Assembly: GCA_028564925.1 (NCBI GenBank)
Contig: CM053026.1
Span: 603,684,616-603,748,615, forward strand
Direction: 5' to 3'
Length of the DNA: 64,000 bases
From: Lithobates sylvaticus
Lineage: Eukaryota > Chordata > Amphibia > Anura > Ranidae
Shown here: positions 22,484-34,205 of the stretch, one piece after another
How positions within the stretch are numbered: the first letter of the stretch is position 1
How the letters are laid out: each line of letters opens with the position of its first letter
Position numbers and translations under genes: made by a program
The notes under the pieces: generated by a model
Database searches by the model: none
The model's input: only the letters and a program-made list of their open reading frames with translations
Told to the model about the DNA's origin: nothing

Positions 22484-23075
22484 TGGCATGCGTGGACGGG
22501 TTGATAATTGTGCCATCGATCTTGACAGAAATCAGGGGAAGGGGCACGTGGCTTGTTTATGGCAGCATGGCATGGACTGGGGGGTAGGACAGCAGAAGTT
22601 ACGTGTTGATGGCAGCAGGGCAAGGGGGTATGAAAGCAAATTACATTTTTTACTTTAAAGTGGCTTTACATTGCCCCACTGTGCTATTGCTAAAGCACAG
22701 TTAACCCGTGGTTTTCGTGCGGGTTAGCTGCGCTTTCTCATCGACTTCTGTAGCAATGGTGACTTCAAGTGTTAGGGAGAGCTGACATCTGTCCTTGTAG
22801 AGTGGGTTACAAGGCATGGTGGGATGCAAGAAGAAATTATGGGCCCCGGTCACTTTTGGATGCGAACAAGAGATTTACAGAACTGTGGAAGAGAGGGTTG
22901 GGGCCACGATACCCTTGCGTAGATGCAAAGATGATTGGCAGACTCCAAGACTTCTATAGGTAGACAGCTATACATCAGTATACTATGGCAACTAAACTTG
23001 CAACAGTCACTAACTGTAGTTGTACATAACTCTTGGTAACACAGAACAGTCCTTTACTTATCTCACAGTATCCCC

Positions 23076-23710
23076 TGTAACATGGGGGTGTTTAACTCAA
23101 GTGAAAAGATGCATTTTTTAATGCAGTGAGTCCTCATCAGACAGGCATATATAGTTAAGGGCCTGGTAGCCCACGTTTATTGAAAAAGAAAAAACACAAA
23201 AGTCCATCCAGAAGTCCCACGCAGGGGTTTAACTTCATTAAGCATTCATAAATGAAAAACATACCAAGCCACCTGGCTCTCTCTTGTCAGCAGTTCCTCT
23301 GCTTACTCTCAACAGAGTTGATTCCTTCCAGTCCCCTGGACTCACTGGCTTCCTTAGTCTTCCCGACTCTCAAGGCTGTCCCTCCTTTCCCAGTCTCTGG
23401 GCAAAGAATACCCCTTACACAGGGATGACCCCTCCACAGGTCTGTCTTCATACAGCAGCAGCAAGCTGCTCACACTACACCATCCTCCACTCATTAGCCC
23501 CTCATTATATGGTCTGTGTGCAGCTGGGCACACACCTTGCTTGCCATCGTCAAGACCTGGACACAGTTTGAGATCCCATCCAGGACTAGCAAAACCTGGA
23601 GAAAACTGACAGAGCAGTTTTCTCCATTTAAATTCTATAGTCTGCAGATATGCAAACTCTGGATCTCCTTTACCTCCAATTTCAAAGGGACAGAGCTTCG
23701 CTCTGCCACA
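23076..23710 (-). repeat. 3' LTR of the young retrotransposon
   Basis: In + orientation it starts TGTAACATGGGGGTG and ends GCTCTGCCACA. It is 635 bp, near-identical to 27211-27845. Confidence 0.9.
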
Positions 23711-24148
23711 TATCCCCCCCCCCTTTGTTTCGATCCGGAGGGAGGAACACCAGCACCCGTCATGGTTGGGACACCTCTGTGCTGGCTGTCAGCCACGTAG
23801 GCCCAACCTTTTTTCCGGGTGCGCTTCCAGGCACGTCCCACCCTGGATCTTAACAGGGTCCTATATTTTCCCATCCTCAGCCTTCTTCTTGGGTCCCTGG
23901 GCTTAATCATTTTTTTGGGGGAAACTCTGCTTTCCCTGATCCTACCTTTAAACTCACTGACATCAGCTTTAACCTTCAATATACACCAGTACAACCTCCT
24001 CACTTTGGCATGACCATGCAAGCTGCCACCCACATGGGCCAAATCTTGTCCCATCAGGTGAATTTCTCCACGTCCCCTTGCTGCATCTACTTGGGCTTTA
24101 CAAAGACACTCCCATGCTTTTTTACGAGTGCCCTTCCAAAAGCGAAGT

Positions 24149-26983
24149 TTATTTAAGGTTATTAAGTTTATTAAGGTTATAAAGTGCTCCCTCAATTTCC
24201 ACTAGACCACCCCTTTGCTCTTTACTTAATTTAGAAGGAACCACATTTTTAAACCCTGGTTTAATGATAAGTGGGGGCTCTTTTATTAGGGTGACACTGG
24301 TCCCTCTCTGTACTCCAAGTACGGGCACCCTCTTACTGTCCAAACTTAGCGTCACTTGTTTCCTCATGTACACTGCATGCTTATTTTTGTCAGTTTCATC
24401 ACCAACATCCTCATATGACTGCAGCCTCATCCTAGTCTCCCTCTGAAGGACATACTGACTGTCTTGCGACTTTAAACTTTTAAAGTCATGCGACACCTTG
24501 CTGAGCTTTGGGCCATTTTCCTGCAACCATTGTTTATCACGATCCTTCTCAGACCTTAGAAATTTCTCAGACCTCAGGAAACCTTCCCCAGAAATACCCT
24601 CCTGAACCTGTAGGGGGCCTAATTCTGCTGTATCTTTTACTTCTCCTGTGTCAATCATACCATTCCCTATCTCATTATAATTTTCAGGGTTTGCTACAAC
24701 CAGATCAACTTGACCAAGATCTTCAGGTCTACCATTATTTTTGTTGTCACCCATGGTAACCAAACCCTTACAAATTGACAATGAGCTGCATGTTTCATCA
24801 CGGTCAGAAATATCAATGCATTTGTCATATTTCATTTCACTCATGTTCGGCAGGGCAGTGTCTGAAGAGGAACTGCATCCAGCGGAGTGGTTGTCCACGG
24901 CAGCTTCACTATCCACCAACTCCACTGGCCTGAGATCCTCTGCCAACAACTGTCCTGACTCCTGACCATCTTCCCATAAAGCATTTGGACCTGTGACTAC
25001 AATCACTTCATTTATTGCTGTGCCATCTGGCACGGCATTATCCATTATCACATCATTGGGCCCTTTGTGGATCACAGACATGACCTCTTCTGTGCGTTCG
25101 CCCTTACTTGGCGTTTCCATCTCATGAGCACCATCATCTGCAGTAGCAAGTGCATCCTTGCATACAAGTTGCTCTGCAGGTCCTTCATCTGGCACTGCAG
25201 AAGTCATGTCTGCTTCACTTTTACCAACAGAGGCCTTTTCCAACAAAGCCAACAGGCTTTTTGTCCACCTGTCCCAGTCTGTTATCTCTGTGCTCCCAGA
25301 GGTACCACGCAGTACCGCTCCTACTGTACACGGAGACCCAGAGGGACAGAGTGGTTCAGCAACAGACACATTGCACATATCACTTTGGTTCAAATAAGAT
25401 TTTGGCACTACATTTTTAACCATAGCAGACAGCAATACCACACCTTCACCACCTTGCTCTGGTGGCGCTTCATAAAACGCATTAGAGCTTTGATACCGGT
25501 CGTTGCTAGACTGCATTAACCCATTTCCACCATGAGTGTTTTCAAACATTTCAGTTTTAACATTTAACATCCTGTCATCACTATGTTCAGGTACCCTCTT
25601 ATCCCTCAGAGCAGCACCAAAGTTGTCCCAGGCAACCTCCGGCTCCAAAACGCAGAGCTCCCTGGGGGTTTCTAGGGACCCCTCTATGGCCTTCTTCACA
25701 GTTGCTAGGGGAGATAGCACATCTTTAACCGCATTCACAGCAAGGTTATCTCTAGTGAGCTGCACTAGCCCATTAGCAACTGGACCATTCACTTTAGCCA
25801 ACACAATATTAGCAGTTTTACCCATCATATTGTCACATTCAAGTTTACCACTTGCCTCCCCACTGGACAGGGCACCGCAGTGAGGCAAGTCCTTTTCCAA
25901 ACAGACAGTGGATCTCCCATTTGGGGTCACTTCCACTCCAGTGTGCACAGTCACATATTCAGTCTCTTCTATGCATTTACCAGCACCAGTCTTTTTCAAC
26001 ATCAACCCAGCGGTTCCAGCCATTATTTCATTAAAGACAGTCTTACCCACCGCAGTAGTAGGGGTCACCATCTTCATTTGAGTACGTTGTCTCACAAACC
26101 AGTCCTCTGCTGCACTTTTACTGGCCCACTCTCCCTGGTGGCCACCGGATGAAATTACAGCAGGCATCTCCAACTGTTTAGCACCCCCTGCCGACACAAC
26201 AGGAAAATCCTCGTTGCCAGGGGTGACTGCAAACATATTTGCACAGGAATCTGGGCCTGGAGATAAAGACCTTTGCTCCTGGTAATTTTGAAATGCATAC
26301 GCATCTTTAGGTGGATGCTTAGCTACATATGCCCTGTAGCTCCTCCTTTCCTTTGGCAATCTTTCTCCCGTTGCCATGGGAAACCGCACTCTCCCAGCAG
26401 AGCTTCGCTGATTCTCCCAAACTCTTTGATGCATTGTGGCTTTCAACTTGCCACCACTCTCTGCAGGCAATACTTTTCTCATATGGTCTGCAGACTTGAC
26501 ATCACCGCCGTTGCTATGGGCAACCACATACCTCTCCAACTTCCGGTCAGGCTGTCGGTCCATGATGCGATGGAACTCTCCTCTAAAAAGGATTTCCTCT
26601 TTAAACTTGCGGTAGTCATCCTGGTCTCCGTCCATCAAATGGTAAACCGACCGGAACTCTATCCGTAATAAGGTTTGCAGCAGTTTTGGCCACCAGTCCC
26701 TAGGCCATTTTCTCTTTACAGCAACTTTTTCAAATCTTACAAGGAAGTCCCCAACCTCCTCTGTAGGCAGCATGGGTTGCATATAGTCAGAGGCCAAGAT
26801 CTGAGCCCCTTGCACTGCGCCACACTCTTTGCGATTCTGCTTGAACCATTCATTCACTGTCTCACACATCACTGGCCCCTTTTGACTGGCCCTCCAAGGT
26901 GGAGACATCTTCTCAGGCCACGCTGAGCTCACTTCACCTTTAACTTGATTTAACATGAACTTCTTGTGTTTTGACTGCCTCAT
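24149..26983 (-). CDS. Gag-like protein of the LTR retrotransposon
   Basis: A single open frame of about 944 codons from ATG at 26983. Near residues 60-135 the pattern VGDFLVRFEKVAVKRKWP, then a WW pair, and DYRKFKEEIL resembles the capsid region of Gmr1/SCAN-type Gypsy Gag proteins (residue spacing and helical pattern; recognition by eye). The remaining 700 or so residues are acidic, serine/threonine-rich and unlike any domain I can name. No CCHC zinc knuckle is evident. It would form or contribute to the element's particle if expressed. It is treated here as part of a fossil element. Confidence 0.65.
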   Translation of the reverse strand: MRQSKHKKFMLNQVKGEVSSAWPEKMSPPWRASQKGPVMCETVNEWFKQNRKECGAVQGAQILASDYMQPMLPTEEVGDFLVRFEKVAVKRKWPRDWWPKLLQTLLRIEFRSVYHLMDGDQDDYRKFKEEILFRGEFHRIMDRQPDRKLERYVVAHSNGGDVKSADHMRKVLPAESGGKLKATMHQRVWENQRSSAGRVRFPMATGERLPKERRSYRAYVAKHPPKDAYAFQNYQEQRSLSPGPDSCANMFAVTPGNEDFPVVSAGGAKQLEMPAVISSGGHQGEWASKSAAEDWFVRQRTQMKMVTPTTAVGKTVFNEIMAGTAGLMLKKTGAGKCIEETEYVTVHTGVEVTPNGRSTVCLEKDLPHCGALSSGEASGKLECDNMMGKTANIVLAKVNGPVANGLVQLTRDNLAVNAVKDVLSPLATVKKAIEGSLETPRELCVLEPEVAWDNFGAALRDKRVPEHSDDRMLNVKTEMFENTHGGNGLMQSSNDRYQSSNAFYEAPPEQGGEGVVLLSAMVKNVVPKSYLNQSDMCNVSVAEPLCPSGSPCTVGAVLRGTSGSTEITDWDRWTKSLLALLEKASVGKSEADMTSAVPDEGPAEQLVCKDALATADDGAHEMETPSKGERTEEVMSVIHKGPNDVIMDNAVPDGTAINEVIVVTGPNALWEDGQESGQLLAEDLRPVELVDSEAAVDNHSAGCSSSSDTALPNMSEMKYDKCIDISDRDETCSSLSICKGLVTMGDNKNNGRPEDLGQVDLVVANPENYNEIGNGMIDTGEVKDTAELGPLQVQEGISGEGFLRSEKFLRSEKDRDKQWLQENGPKLSKVSHDFKSLKSQDSQYVLQRETRMRLQSYEDVGDETDKNKHAVYMRKQVTLSLDSKRVPVLGVQRGTSVTLIKEPPLIIKPGFKNVVPSKLSKEQRGGLVEIEGALYNLNKLNNLK

Positions 26984-27210
26984 CCTTGCAGTCACATGCA
27001 CAGCAGCTTGTTACACAGTTCACAGCATAGAAAAAAAAAAAAAATTCTCACAAGTGCACTACCTGCACACAATGCAACACAGTCAATTGAACTCCTGCGC
27101 AATGCAGTTTGCCTGGCTGCCACACACAGCTAGCAGCAGTTCCTGAAATGACTCACCACTGGCGCAGAGACCGGATTTCACCGTCTGTATGCCCGCATTC
27201 GAACACCACT

Positions 27211-27845
27211 TGTAACATGGGGGTGTTTAACTCAAGTGAAAAGATGCATTTTTTAATGCAGTGAGTCCTCATCAGACAGGCATATATAGTTAAGGGCCTG
27301 GTAGCCCACGTTTATTGAAAAAGAAAAAACACAAAAGTCCATCCAGAAGTCCCACGCAGGGGTTTAACTTCATTAAGCATTCATAAATGAAAAACATACC
27401 AAGCCACCTGGCTCTCTCTTGTCAGCAGTTCCTCTGCTTACTCTCAACAGAGTTGATTCCTTCCAGTCCCCTGGACTCACTGGCTTCCTTAGTCTTCCCG
27501 ACTCTCAAGGCTGTCCCTCCTTTCCCAGTCTCTGGGCAAAGAATACCCCTTACACAGGGATGACCCCTCCACAGGTCTGTCTTCATACAGCAGCAGCAAG
27601 CTGCTCACACTACACCATCCTCCACTCATTATCCCCTCATTATATGGTCTGTGTGCAGCTGGGCACACACCTTGCTTGCCATCGTCAAGACCTGGACACA
27701 GTTTGAGATCCCATCCAGGACTAGCAAAACCTGGAGAAAACTGACAGAGCAGTTTTCTCCATTTAAATTCTATAGTCTGCAGATATGCAAACTCTGGATC
27801 TCCTTTACCTCCAATTTCAAAGGGACAGAGCTTCGCTCTGCCACA
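27211..27845 (-). repeat. 5' LTR of the young retrotransposon
   Basis: Same 635-bp sequence as 23076-23710. On the minus strand the interior begins right after ATGTTACA with a TGGTG-containing stretch, which may include the primer-binding site. The matching tRNA could not be named. Confidence 0.9.
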
Positions 27846-28823
27846 CCCCCTATAGATCTTAACTCACTGAGCTCTCAGTCTCTCACTAGACTTCCAGATC
27901 CCAGTCGTCACTGCATCCTGCTGTATACTCCTCAAGCGTCAAGCCGCTATTCTGCTGGGTCCCTGGCTTGGCACTTGCTAATGCTTTCCCACTTCTTCAC
28001 TGTCCCCGGCTGGAGAGAAGACTGCTCAGGTACTTGCTTCAGCTTACTTACAGTAGTCTCTGTTAATAAGGTGGATGGTCCCTAAGTGGCGACAGCTTCC
28101 CCTCTACCTCCGACCACAACTGGTACCACGTTCGGCTGAACCATCGCAACTCGGTTGGACTCCAATCCTGCAGTCCCAACCATAGCCTTCTTCTCTTGCT
28201 CCTGGATGGACGTCAGGCAGCCTAGCAGCCAGGTGTCCCTGGGATAGGCCTCAGGCTTCCGGCCTAGCAGCCCGGGGCGACATAACACACATCCACTCAG
28301 ATAGCCGTCCAGAAGGCACAGAACCCAGATCACCTGACTCCACCCAAATAAATAGGCTCTCCCAGCAGGCCATGGGACTTAAAGAAACCCTTCCCTATTG
28401 GCTGAGACACCCCATCCATTCATGATCTGTCCTTGCTATGCCCTTGTCTATCTAATGTCACCAGCTACAATGCCACCTAGTGACAGAAGAGAGAAGAGCA
28501 GCAATTCCAGAATTAGGGGGAAATCAGTGGATCTCCTAATAATTAGCCAGGATAATTACCTCATGGGAAACTAAATTTGTTAGCAACCCTGTCTAACACC
28601 AGGGTGCTACACATCTATAGGGTCCTGCGGTTTTGGTGCAGTTTCAAAAAGTGTACCAAAACTCCTGCATACTGCATTTTTGGTATGCTTTCTGACACTG
28701 CATAAAAACTGTGGTGCATCATAGAAGTCTTTTAGGAAAGTGCAGCTAACCCACACGCAACACGCGGGTTAGCTTTGCTTTGCCCAAAGCACAGAGGGAC
28801 TGCAGAGCAGTGTGAAGCCCCCC

Positions 28824-29052
28824 TAAAATATAACTAAAGAAAATCTTTTCTTTTAGCTTTGTATAGAGTGGAGAGGAATTAAAACACCTGTTTGGATTTC
28901 CTGTCACATCCTATATTGGCTATGGGATAGGAAGTGTAGGGGAATCTCCCCCATGGGACACAGATGGTTTACAAAAATTACAAGGGTTAAAAAACCTCCC
29001 TTACGCTAGCTAAAATGGAAAAAAAAAAGTTTTTTCTTTAGTTACACTTTAA
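28824..29052. repeat. TTAA-type short inverted-repeat element, copy 2
   Basis: The ends TAAAATATAACTAAAG and TTTAGTTACACTTTAA match copy 1 at 245-645. The middle is shorter. It abuts the outer nested element at 28826. Confidence 0.6.
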
Positions 29053-30159
29053 GTCAGTTCTCAGGAAAAAATAAACATGTAATAAACTAGTAGTCTATTA
29101 ACAAGATAAACTTCCCTGAGCCAAAATATGACAAAGATATTGCCCAAAACAGTGTTATAAACAGTAAAACTGTCTGAACTGTTATATAAAATAAAAGCAT
29201 GGTGAAATATCGTCCTTTCATAGAAAGGCTTTTTTTTTTTTTTAAAGCTCTATTTAAATGCTTCTGCATATAAGTGTTAAAATTCAGAACGACATGAGAG
29301 CCCTCTAGTGGCTCATGCATAATTTGTCTACAAGACTTCAAATTACTAAGGTGCCTTTTTATGATTAACAAATCGGTTTATAAAAGCTTGTGTGGGATTA
29401 TGTATGTCATATCTATTCATTAGTTTAACGTGTTTAGCGCCCACAGTTTTTTTAACCATCATCCTTTATGCTACAGATTTTTGCCACAAGCTGCGAAATT
29501 GGAAATTAAGAAAATAAACTTGCAAGATGAGTAAAGTACTTTAACAGTAGGGTGTCTAATTACTTGTAATCTATTTCTGCACGTAAAATAGAGCAGTTGT
29601 TGCCCACAAAACAGTAAAAAACTACATTGCCCAAAATTGTCCATAGGGGACTATTAGGAAACCTTTGCAGCTCATCAATTTAAAGTTAACAGTGAATGAT
29701 GACTCTAAAATGATTGCTCTTGATCCAGTGTATAAAGCAACACCTAACATTCAAGTACACAGCAATAACTAACATTATGTATGGGTGGGCATCCAATGCA
29801 TGTGCCTGCATTCCTATGTACGTGTACATGAGGGTGGGGGCTTTTAAAACATTTTTGGGTTTTATTTATTTAATTAAACTTAATTTTTTTTTACATATTC
29901 TTTCCTTTTTTTTTTTACTTAAAACAGTATTAAACCCAAAAACACAAATTTAATATAATGCAGTTTACCAATTATTACATGTGGTGGCTCCAATCATTTT
30001 TTTTTTTTTTCTGTTTAAGCTTTTGTTCCTTTTTTATTTCACCTGGTGATCTGCCCAGTAATAAACTTCTTGTCTTAAGCCTAGTACACAAGGGCCGGCA
30101 TTCGGCCCATGTGTATGGCTGCTGGTCTGACAGATGTTTTTGTGCCCCTAAAATTAACC
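29053..30159. other. Unassigned AT-rich intergenic sequence
   Basis: No gene supported. It contains homopolymer T tracts near 29.23, 29.89 and 30.0 kb. A short fragment at about 30.08-30.12 kb resembles one arm of a GTACACA-type MITE. Confidence 0.4.
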
Positions 30160-30591
30160 TTAAGCCCCATACACACGGTCGGACTTTTTCATGGATTCTG
30201 TCCGATCGGACAATGTTGTTGAAAAATCAGACCGTGTGTATGCACCATCGGACAGTGTACGTCGGATTGTCCGACGGACAAAGTCTTATCTCCTGCTGGA
30301 AAGATTTGCCGACAACACGGTCCGATCACACCAAATCCGATCGTGTGTACGGTTGTCCGACCGGACAAAGTGCTACGCATGCACACATCACATTACAAGA
30401 CCAAAGCTATTGGCTACTAGCCTCTACGTAGTCCCGTCGTAGGCAACAAACGTCACCACGTTCAGAATGATCGGATTTTCCGACAACTTTGTCCGACCGT
30501 GTGTACGCAAAACCAACATCAGACAAAGTATGACGGACAGGATCCGACCGACCTGGTCCGCGGATTGTCCGACCGTGTGTATGGGGCTTTA
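30160..30591. repeat. Harbinger-like MITE, GTACACACGGTCGG family, copy 2
   Basis: Element 30163-30588 is flanked by TTA on both sides. The ends are AGCCCCATACACACGGTCGG and its inverted counterpart. Confidence 0.8.
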
Positions 30592-31118
30592 GTGTGTTTT
30601 TTACAGACATTTTGCATTTCCTTGACCTTTGCAGTAATATCATGTAACATAAACAATTGTAAGTAACACTATTGTATTCTCGAGAGTGTCTGCTTTCAGA
30701 AAATCTATAATGTTTTGGGGGTTTTATGTAATCTTCTATCTATGATCATCCGTTTACATCCATTTTTCCATAGCGATGCAATGATGTCAGTTTTTCATCT
30801 GTTAACAGATGGATGAAAAACGGACAAACGTTCCGCCTGTGTGAAAGGGGCCTTAGGGAGATTCACCCTATTTGTCCTGTTTACCATTATTGAATATAAA
30901 CATAAAAGATGGGTCCCAAACTGTGTTAAAGTCACTATCACAGTTGAACCGATTCGTCCACATGGACGGGGTACCTCCACAACTATGGGCTATGCATTGA
31001 AGGAAAAGAAAGAAAACGTGGGGCGACCAGGATAACCACCCATGAAACAGTAGTTGCATATGGAGAACCAACAACAACATTATTTGAATAGTATTGACTT
31101 TAATGAATATCAAAAAAT
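30592..31118. other. Spacer with repeat remnants
   Basis: Around 30.75-30.86 kb are remnants with GTGTGAAAGGGGCC, the end of another CTTTCACAC-type MITE, followed by GGGAGATTCACCC, which is shared with the TTAA element at 345 and here stands alone. No gene. Confidence 0.45.
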
Positions 31119-31541
31119 TGTACACACGGTCGGAAATTCCGAAGGAAAATGTCCGATCGGACCATGTTGTCGGAAAATCCGCCCGTGTGTGGGCTCCATC
31201 TGACTTTTTCCGTCGGAATTTCCGACGGAAAAAATTTGAGAGCAGGATCTCAAATTTTCCGACAACAAAATCCGATCAGACTTTTTCTGATCGCGTGTCG
31301 AGAATTCCGACGGACAAAGCGCCACGCATGCTCAGATCAAATTACGAGACCAAAGCTATTGGCTACTAGCCTCTACGTAGTTCTGTCATACGCAACGAAC
31401 GTCACCACGTTCATATTGATCGAATTTTCCCGACAACTTTGTCCGACCGTGTGTATGCAACACCAGTGTCGAACAAAATCCGTTGGAAAAAATCTGACGG
31501 ATTTTGTGGTCGCAATTTCCGACCGTGTGTACGGGGCATTA
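31119..31541. repeat. Harbinger-like MITE, GTACACACGGTCGG family, copy 3
   Basis: The right end GTGTGTACGGGGCA is followed by TTA at 31539-31541. The left end is slightly truncated (TTGTACACACGGTCGG). The internal GACGTTCGTTGCG-type block and the CTACTAGCCTCTACGTAG segment are shared with copy 2. Confidence 0.7.
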
Positions 31542-32029
31542 CAGTCAAGGGTTTTTTTGCCCCAAAATTAACAAATCGTAGAGGTGACTTAGATACAATT
31601 CTTTTGAGAAAGGAAAAATCTTGAATATTTAGACTAGGATCCTTGGCACCGAAGGCGTTAAACAATAAAATGAGTCTTAAAGTGTTCCTTGAACCCTGGC
31701 CTGACTCATCCAAACTATGCAATGGGGTACCTGTGATTTTGGGAAACCCCAGGGACGAGTTATTGCATAGGTACTATGTACAAAGGCTATCTATGGAGAG
31801 ATCAACAAAATGATTAGGTCATGATAATGAAATGATTATGTGATTTCTTTGATGTGTGAAAATATGTGAACGCATGAATTTATGACAAAAGGGGTTTTGA
31901 GCTAGTTTTGTCGTATATAGCAGACATTCCAACCTGTAAAAACTCATTTTAGGGAGGTGGCAAACTAATTTCATGGAGGTGGCGCTCCCTGCCCACAAAC
32001 CGTCAACCATGAGAAACCCAGAAGAATTG

Positions 32030-33014
32030 GCCAGCACTGTTTACAGCAGAATGGCTCTCCTGTGCGAATAGCCGTAGGTTTACATCGGCTCGCGCAGGCT
32101 CTGTTGTGGATGGGCGCACGCCGCCACCGGCGCGTGCTAGCCCCCGCTGCACGAGCGTGCAGGAGGGTCGGGAGGACTCGATGTCCTCCTGCGGCCCACG
32201 ATTCCCTAGTCCACAGGCAGAACGGGGAAATGCCTATGTAAAAAAGACATTTCCTCGTGACAGGAGACATGACAGGCATCTACTGTTCCCAGTGGTCGGG
32301 GAAAATGATCGCTGTCATGTCCCAGTGAGCCCATCCCCCCCACAGTTAGAACCACTCATAGGGAACACAGTTAACCCCTTGATCACCCCCTCGTGTTAAC
32401 CACTTCCCTGCCAGTGACATTTACACAGTAATCAGTGGCTATTGTTAGCTCTGATCGCTGTATAAATGTCAATGGTCCAAAAAAAGTGTCAAAAGTGTCC
32501 GATGTGTCTGCCGCAGTCTCACAGTCACAATAAAAATCGCAGATCACCGCCATTACTAGTAAAAAAAAAAAAAATAATAATCAAAATGCCATAAATCTAT
32601 CTCCTATTTTGTTGATGCTGTAATTTTTGCACAAACCAATCAATATACGCTTATTGCAATTTTCTTTTTTTACCAAAAATATGTAGAAGAATATATAAAT
32701 TGAGGAAGAAATGTGTTTTTAAAAAAAATAAATGGGACATATTTATTATAGCAAAAAGTAAAAAATATTGTTTTTTTTTTTTCAAAATTGTCGCTCTTTT
32801 TTTTTTATAGCGCAAAAAATAAAAAACCGCAGAGGTGATCAAATACCACCAAAAGAAAGCTCTATTTGTGGGGGGGGGGGGAAAAGGACGTAAATTTTGT
32901 TTGGGTACAGCATTGCACGACCGCGCAATTGTCAGTTAAAGCGACGCAGTGCCGAATTGCAAAAAATGCGCTGGTCATTAAGGGGATAAAACCTTCCGCC
33001 GCTGAAGTGGTTAA
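32030..33014. repeat. piggyBac-type non-autonomous element (TTAA end), partial
   Basis: The right end reads GAAGTGGTTAA. The body includes CCACTTCCCTGCCAGTGACA, ATCGCTGTATAAATG and GATCAAATACCACC, shared with 36470-37230 (inverted), 45900-46640 and 57880-58871. Left end degenerate. No coding frame. Confidence 0.65.
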
Positions 33015-34205
33015 ATGGAGACACTAGTTCTGGTATAGGGTTGCCATCTCATCCTTTGAGCCCTGGTTCACATTACAGCGATTTGGCATGTGATTTGGCA
33101 AATCACATGCCAAAAGGCAGCTATTTCCAGCAATGGCACCACCCGAATCAGTGTGACACCGCATTTTTTAAATAACAAACATATCATACTTACCTCCACT
33201 GTGCAGCTTGTTTTGCACAGAGTGGCCCCGAACCTCGTCTTCTGGGGTCCCTCTGCGGCTCTCGCGGCTCCTCCCCTCACCAGATAACCCCCCGGGAGAG
33301 TGCTTCTTACCTTGCGGGTGCGCTCCAGAGTGCGCTGCTATCAATCTATCCAATCAAGAGCCAGGAGCCCGTGGAGAGAGAGTCAGTGCGTCCCCACCGA
33401 CTGAATGAAGGGGTTCAGGTAAGTAAAATGGGGGGGGGGGGGCTAGGGGGCTGGTGACTGACAGGTGTTTTTTCACCTTACAGTGGAGCTCCCACTAAAA
33501 AAAATAAAAAATTAAAGTCAGCAGCTACAAATACTGCAGCTGCTGACTTTTAATAATCGAACACCAGCGGTGAGGGGGATCGAAGCCCAGCTTGTCTCCC
33601 CCTCCGCTCAGCGGCTCCGGCATTTTAACTGTGGGTGCCTAGCAGTTGCTTCACAGCCGGGCACCCATTTCGCATGCGCGAGCCGTGATTGGCCACGCAA
33701 TCATCTGGGACCTGTCACGTGTCCCAGATGATTGCCTAGAGGGAGGGGGGAGAGCTGATCTCCCTTCCTGCACTGAGGGAAGTGACGTCAGGAGCCCAGG
33801 CGCTTAAGGAGGCAGATTTCGAGGGACCACATAGCAACAGGCATTAAAGAGGTGAGTAAAAAAAAAAATTCTCCAAATGTTTTTTTATTTTATTTTTCAT
33901 GCACATTAATGATTTTTTTTTTATTTTTTTTGACATGTCCGCTGACATCCGACCCGCTCGGATCCGAAAAAGTGTGACGGAGGAAAACCCTATTTTTCCA
34001 TTCGTCTACGGATCGGATGACGACGGACTCTACGGTCCGTCATCATCCGATCCCCCATAGGGGAGAGCGGTGCTCTGAAAGGTCCGTCCTTGCACAGTGT
34101 GCAGAGACAGACCTGTCATCTTCCTGATCAGCGTGGATCGACGGAGCGATTCCCCTGCTGTGCAGAGCGGGCTCCGTACACGGACACATCCGTGTGAAAG
34201 AGCCC
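33015..34205. repeat. Mosaic of short TIR elements
   Basis: A perfect palindrome with 15-base arms (TTTGGCATGTGATTT) lies at 33082-33114. From 33150 to 33480 is a partial copy of the element at 35690-36183 (opposite orientation). From 33480 to about 33860 lies a relative of the element at 853-1296. At about 34011-34056 is a hairpin with GGATCGGATGACGACGGAC arms inside a further unclassified element. No gene. Confidence 0.55.

Larger units (their letters stand above)
23076..27845 (-). mobile_element. Young LTR retrotransposon, Ty3/Gypsy-like, gag-only (fossil record entry)
   Basis: Two 635-bp LTRs (23076-23710 and 27211-27845) bound a 3.5 kb interior. CCCC on both sides is a possible 4-bp duplication. 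On the minus strand a polypurine tract (AAAGGGGGGGGGG) sits just before the 3' LTR at 23713-23725, which fixes the orientation. The LTRs appear near-identical (one difference noticed by eye), so insertion was recent. Only a gag-like frame is present, and no protease, reverse transcriptase or integrase was recognised, so the element looks whole for a non-autonomous member that depends on a relative. It lies inside an older solo LTR. Confidence 0.85.
22749..28611 (-). mobile_element. Solo LTR, copy 2 (fossil), split by a younger LTR retrotransposon
   Basis: Same family as 3910-6432: it starts TGTAGCAA and ends GTGCTACA. Flanks are CTTC (22745-22748) and CATC (28612-28615), a 4-bp duplication with one difference. 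Excluding the nested element it is about 1.1 kb. The CCAAT box and downstream TATTTATT box on the minus strand are conserved near 28.40 and 28.35 kb. It is an old solo LTR relic. Confidence 0.7.
22654..28826. repeat. Short inverted-repeat element, split by the solo LTR
   Basis: The left arm 22654-22748 and right arm 28612-28826 are inverted copies: the left carries AAAGCACAGTTAACCCG and GGGTTAGCTGCGCTTTC, and the right carries the same blocks in reverse complement. The sequence flanking the LTR (GACTTC then TATAGGGTCC) is continuous once the insertion is disregarded. It is the outermost of three nested layers. Confidence 0.65.

Noticed and set aside
23284-23571. A 95-codon frame present twice (also at 27419-27706)
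   Set aside because: Both copies lie within the two LTRs of the same retrotransposon, so the duplication is the LTR itself and not a gene pair.
23635-24195. A 186-codon minus-strand frame
   Set aside because: It overlaps the end of the gag-like frame and runs across the LTR border; basic, low-complexity composition and no domain.
24264-26926. Several + strand frames of 60 to 150 codons
   Set aside because: They are antisense shadows of the long gag-like frame.
30841-31035. A 64-codon frame on the + strand
   Set aside because: It lies between MITE remnants, shares a GGGAGATTCACCC block with the non-coding repeat at 345, and has no homology I can name.
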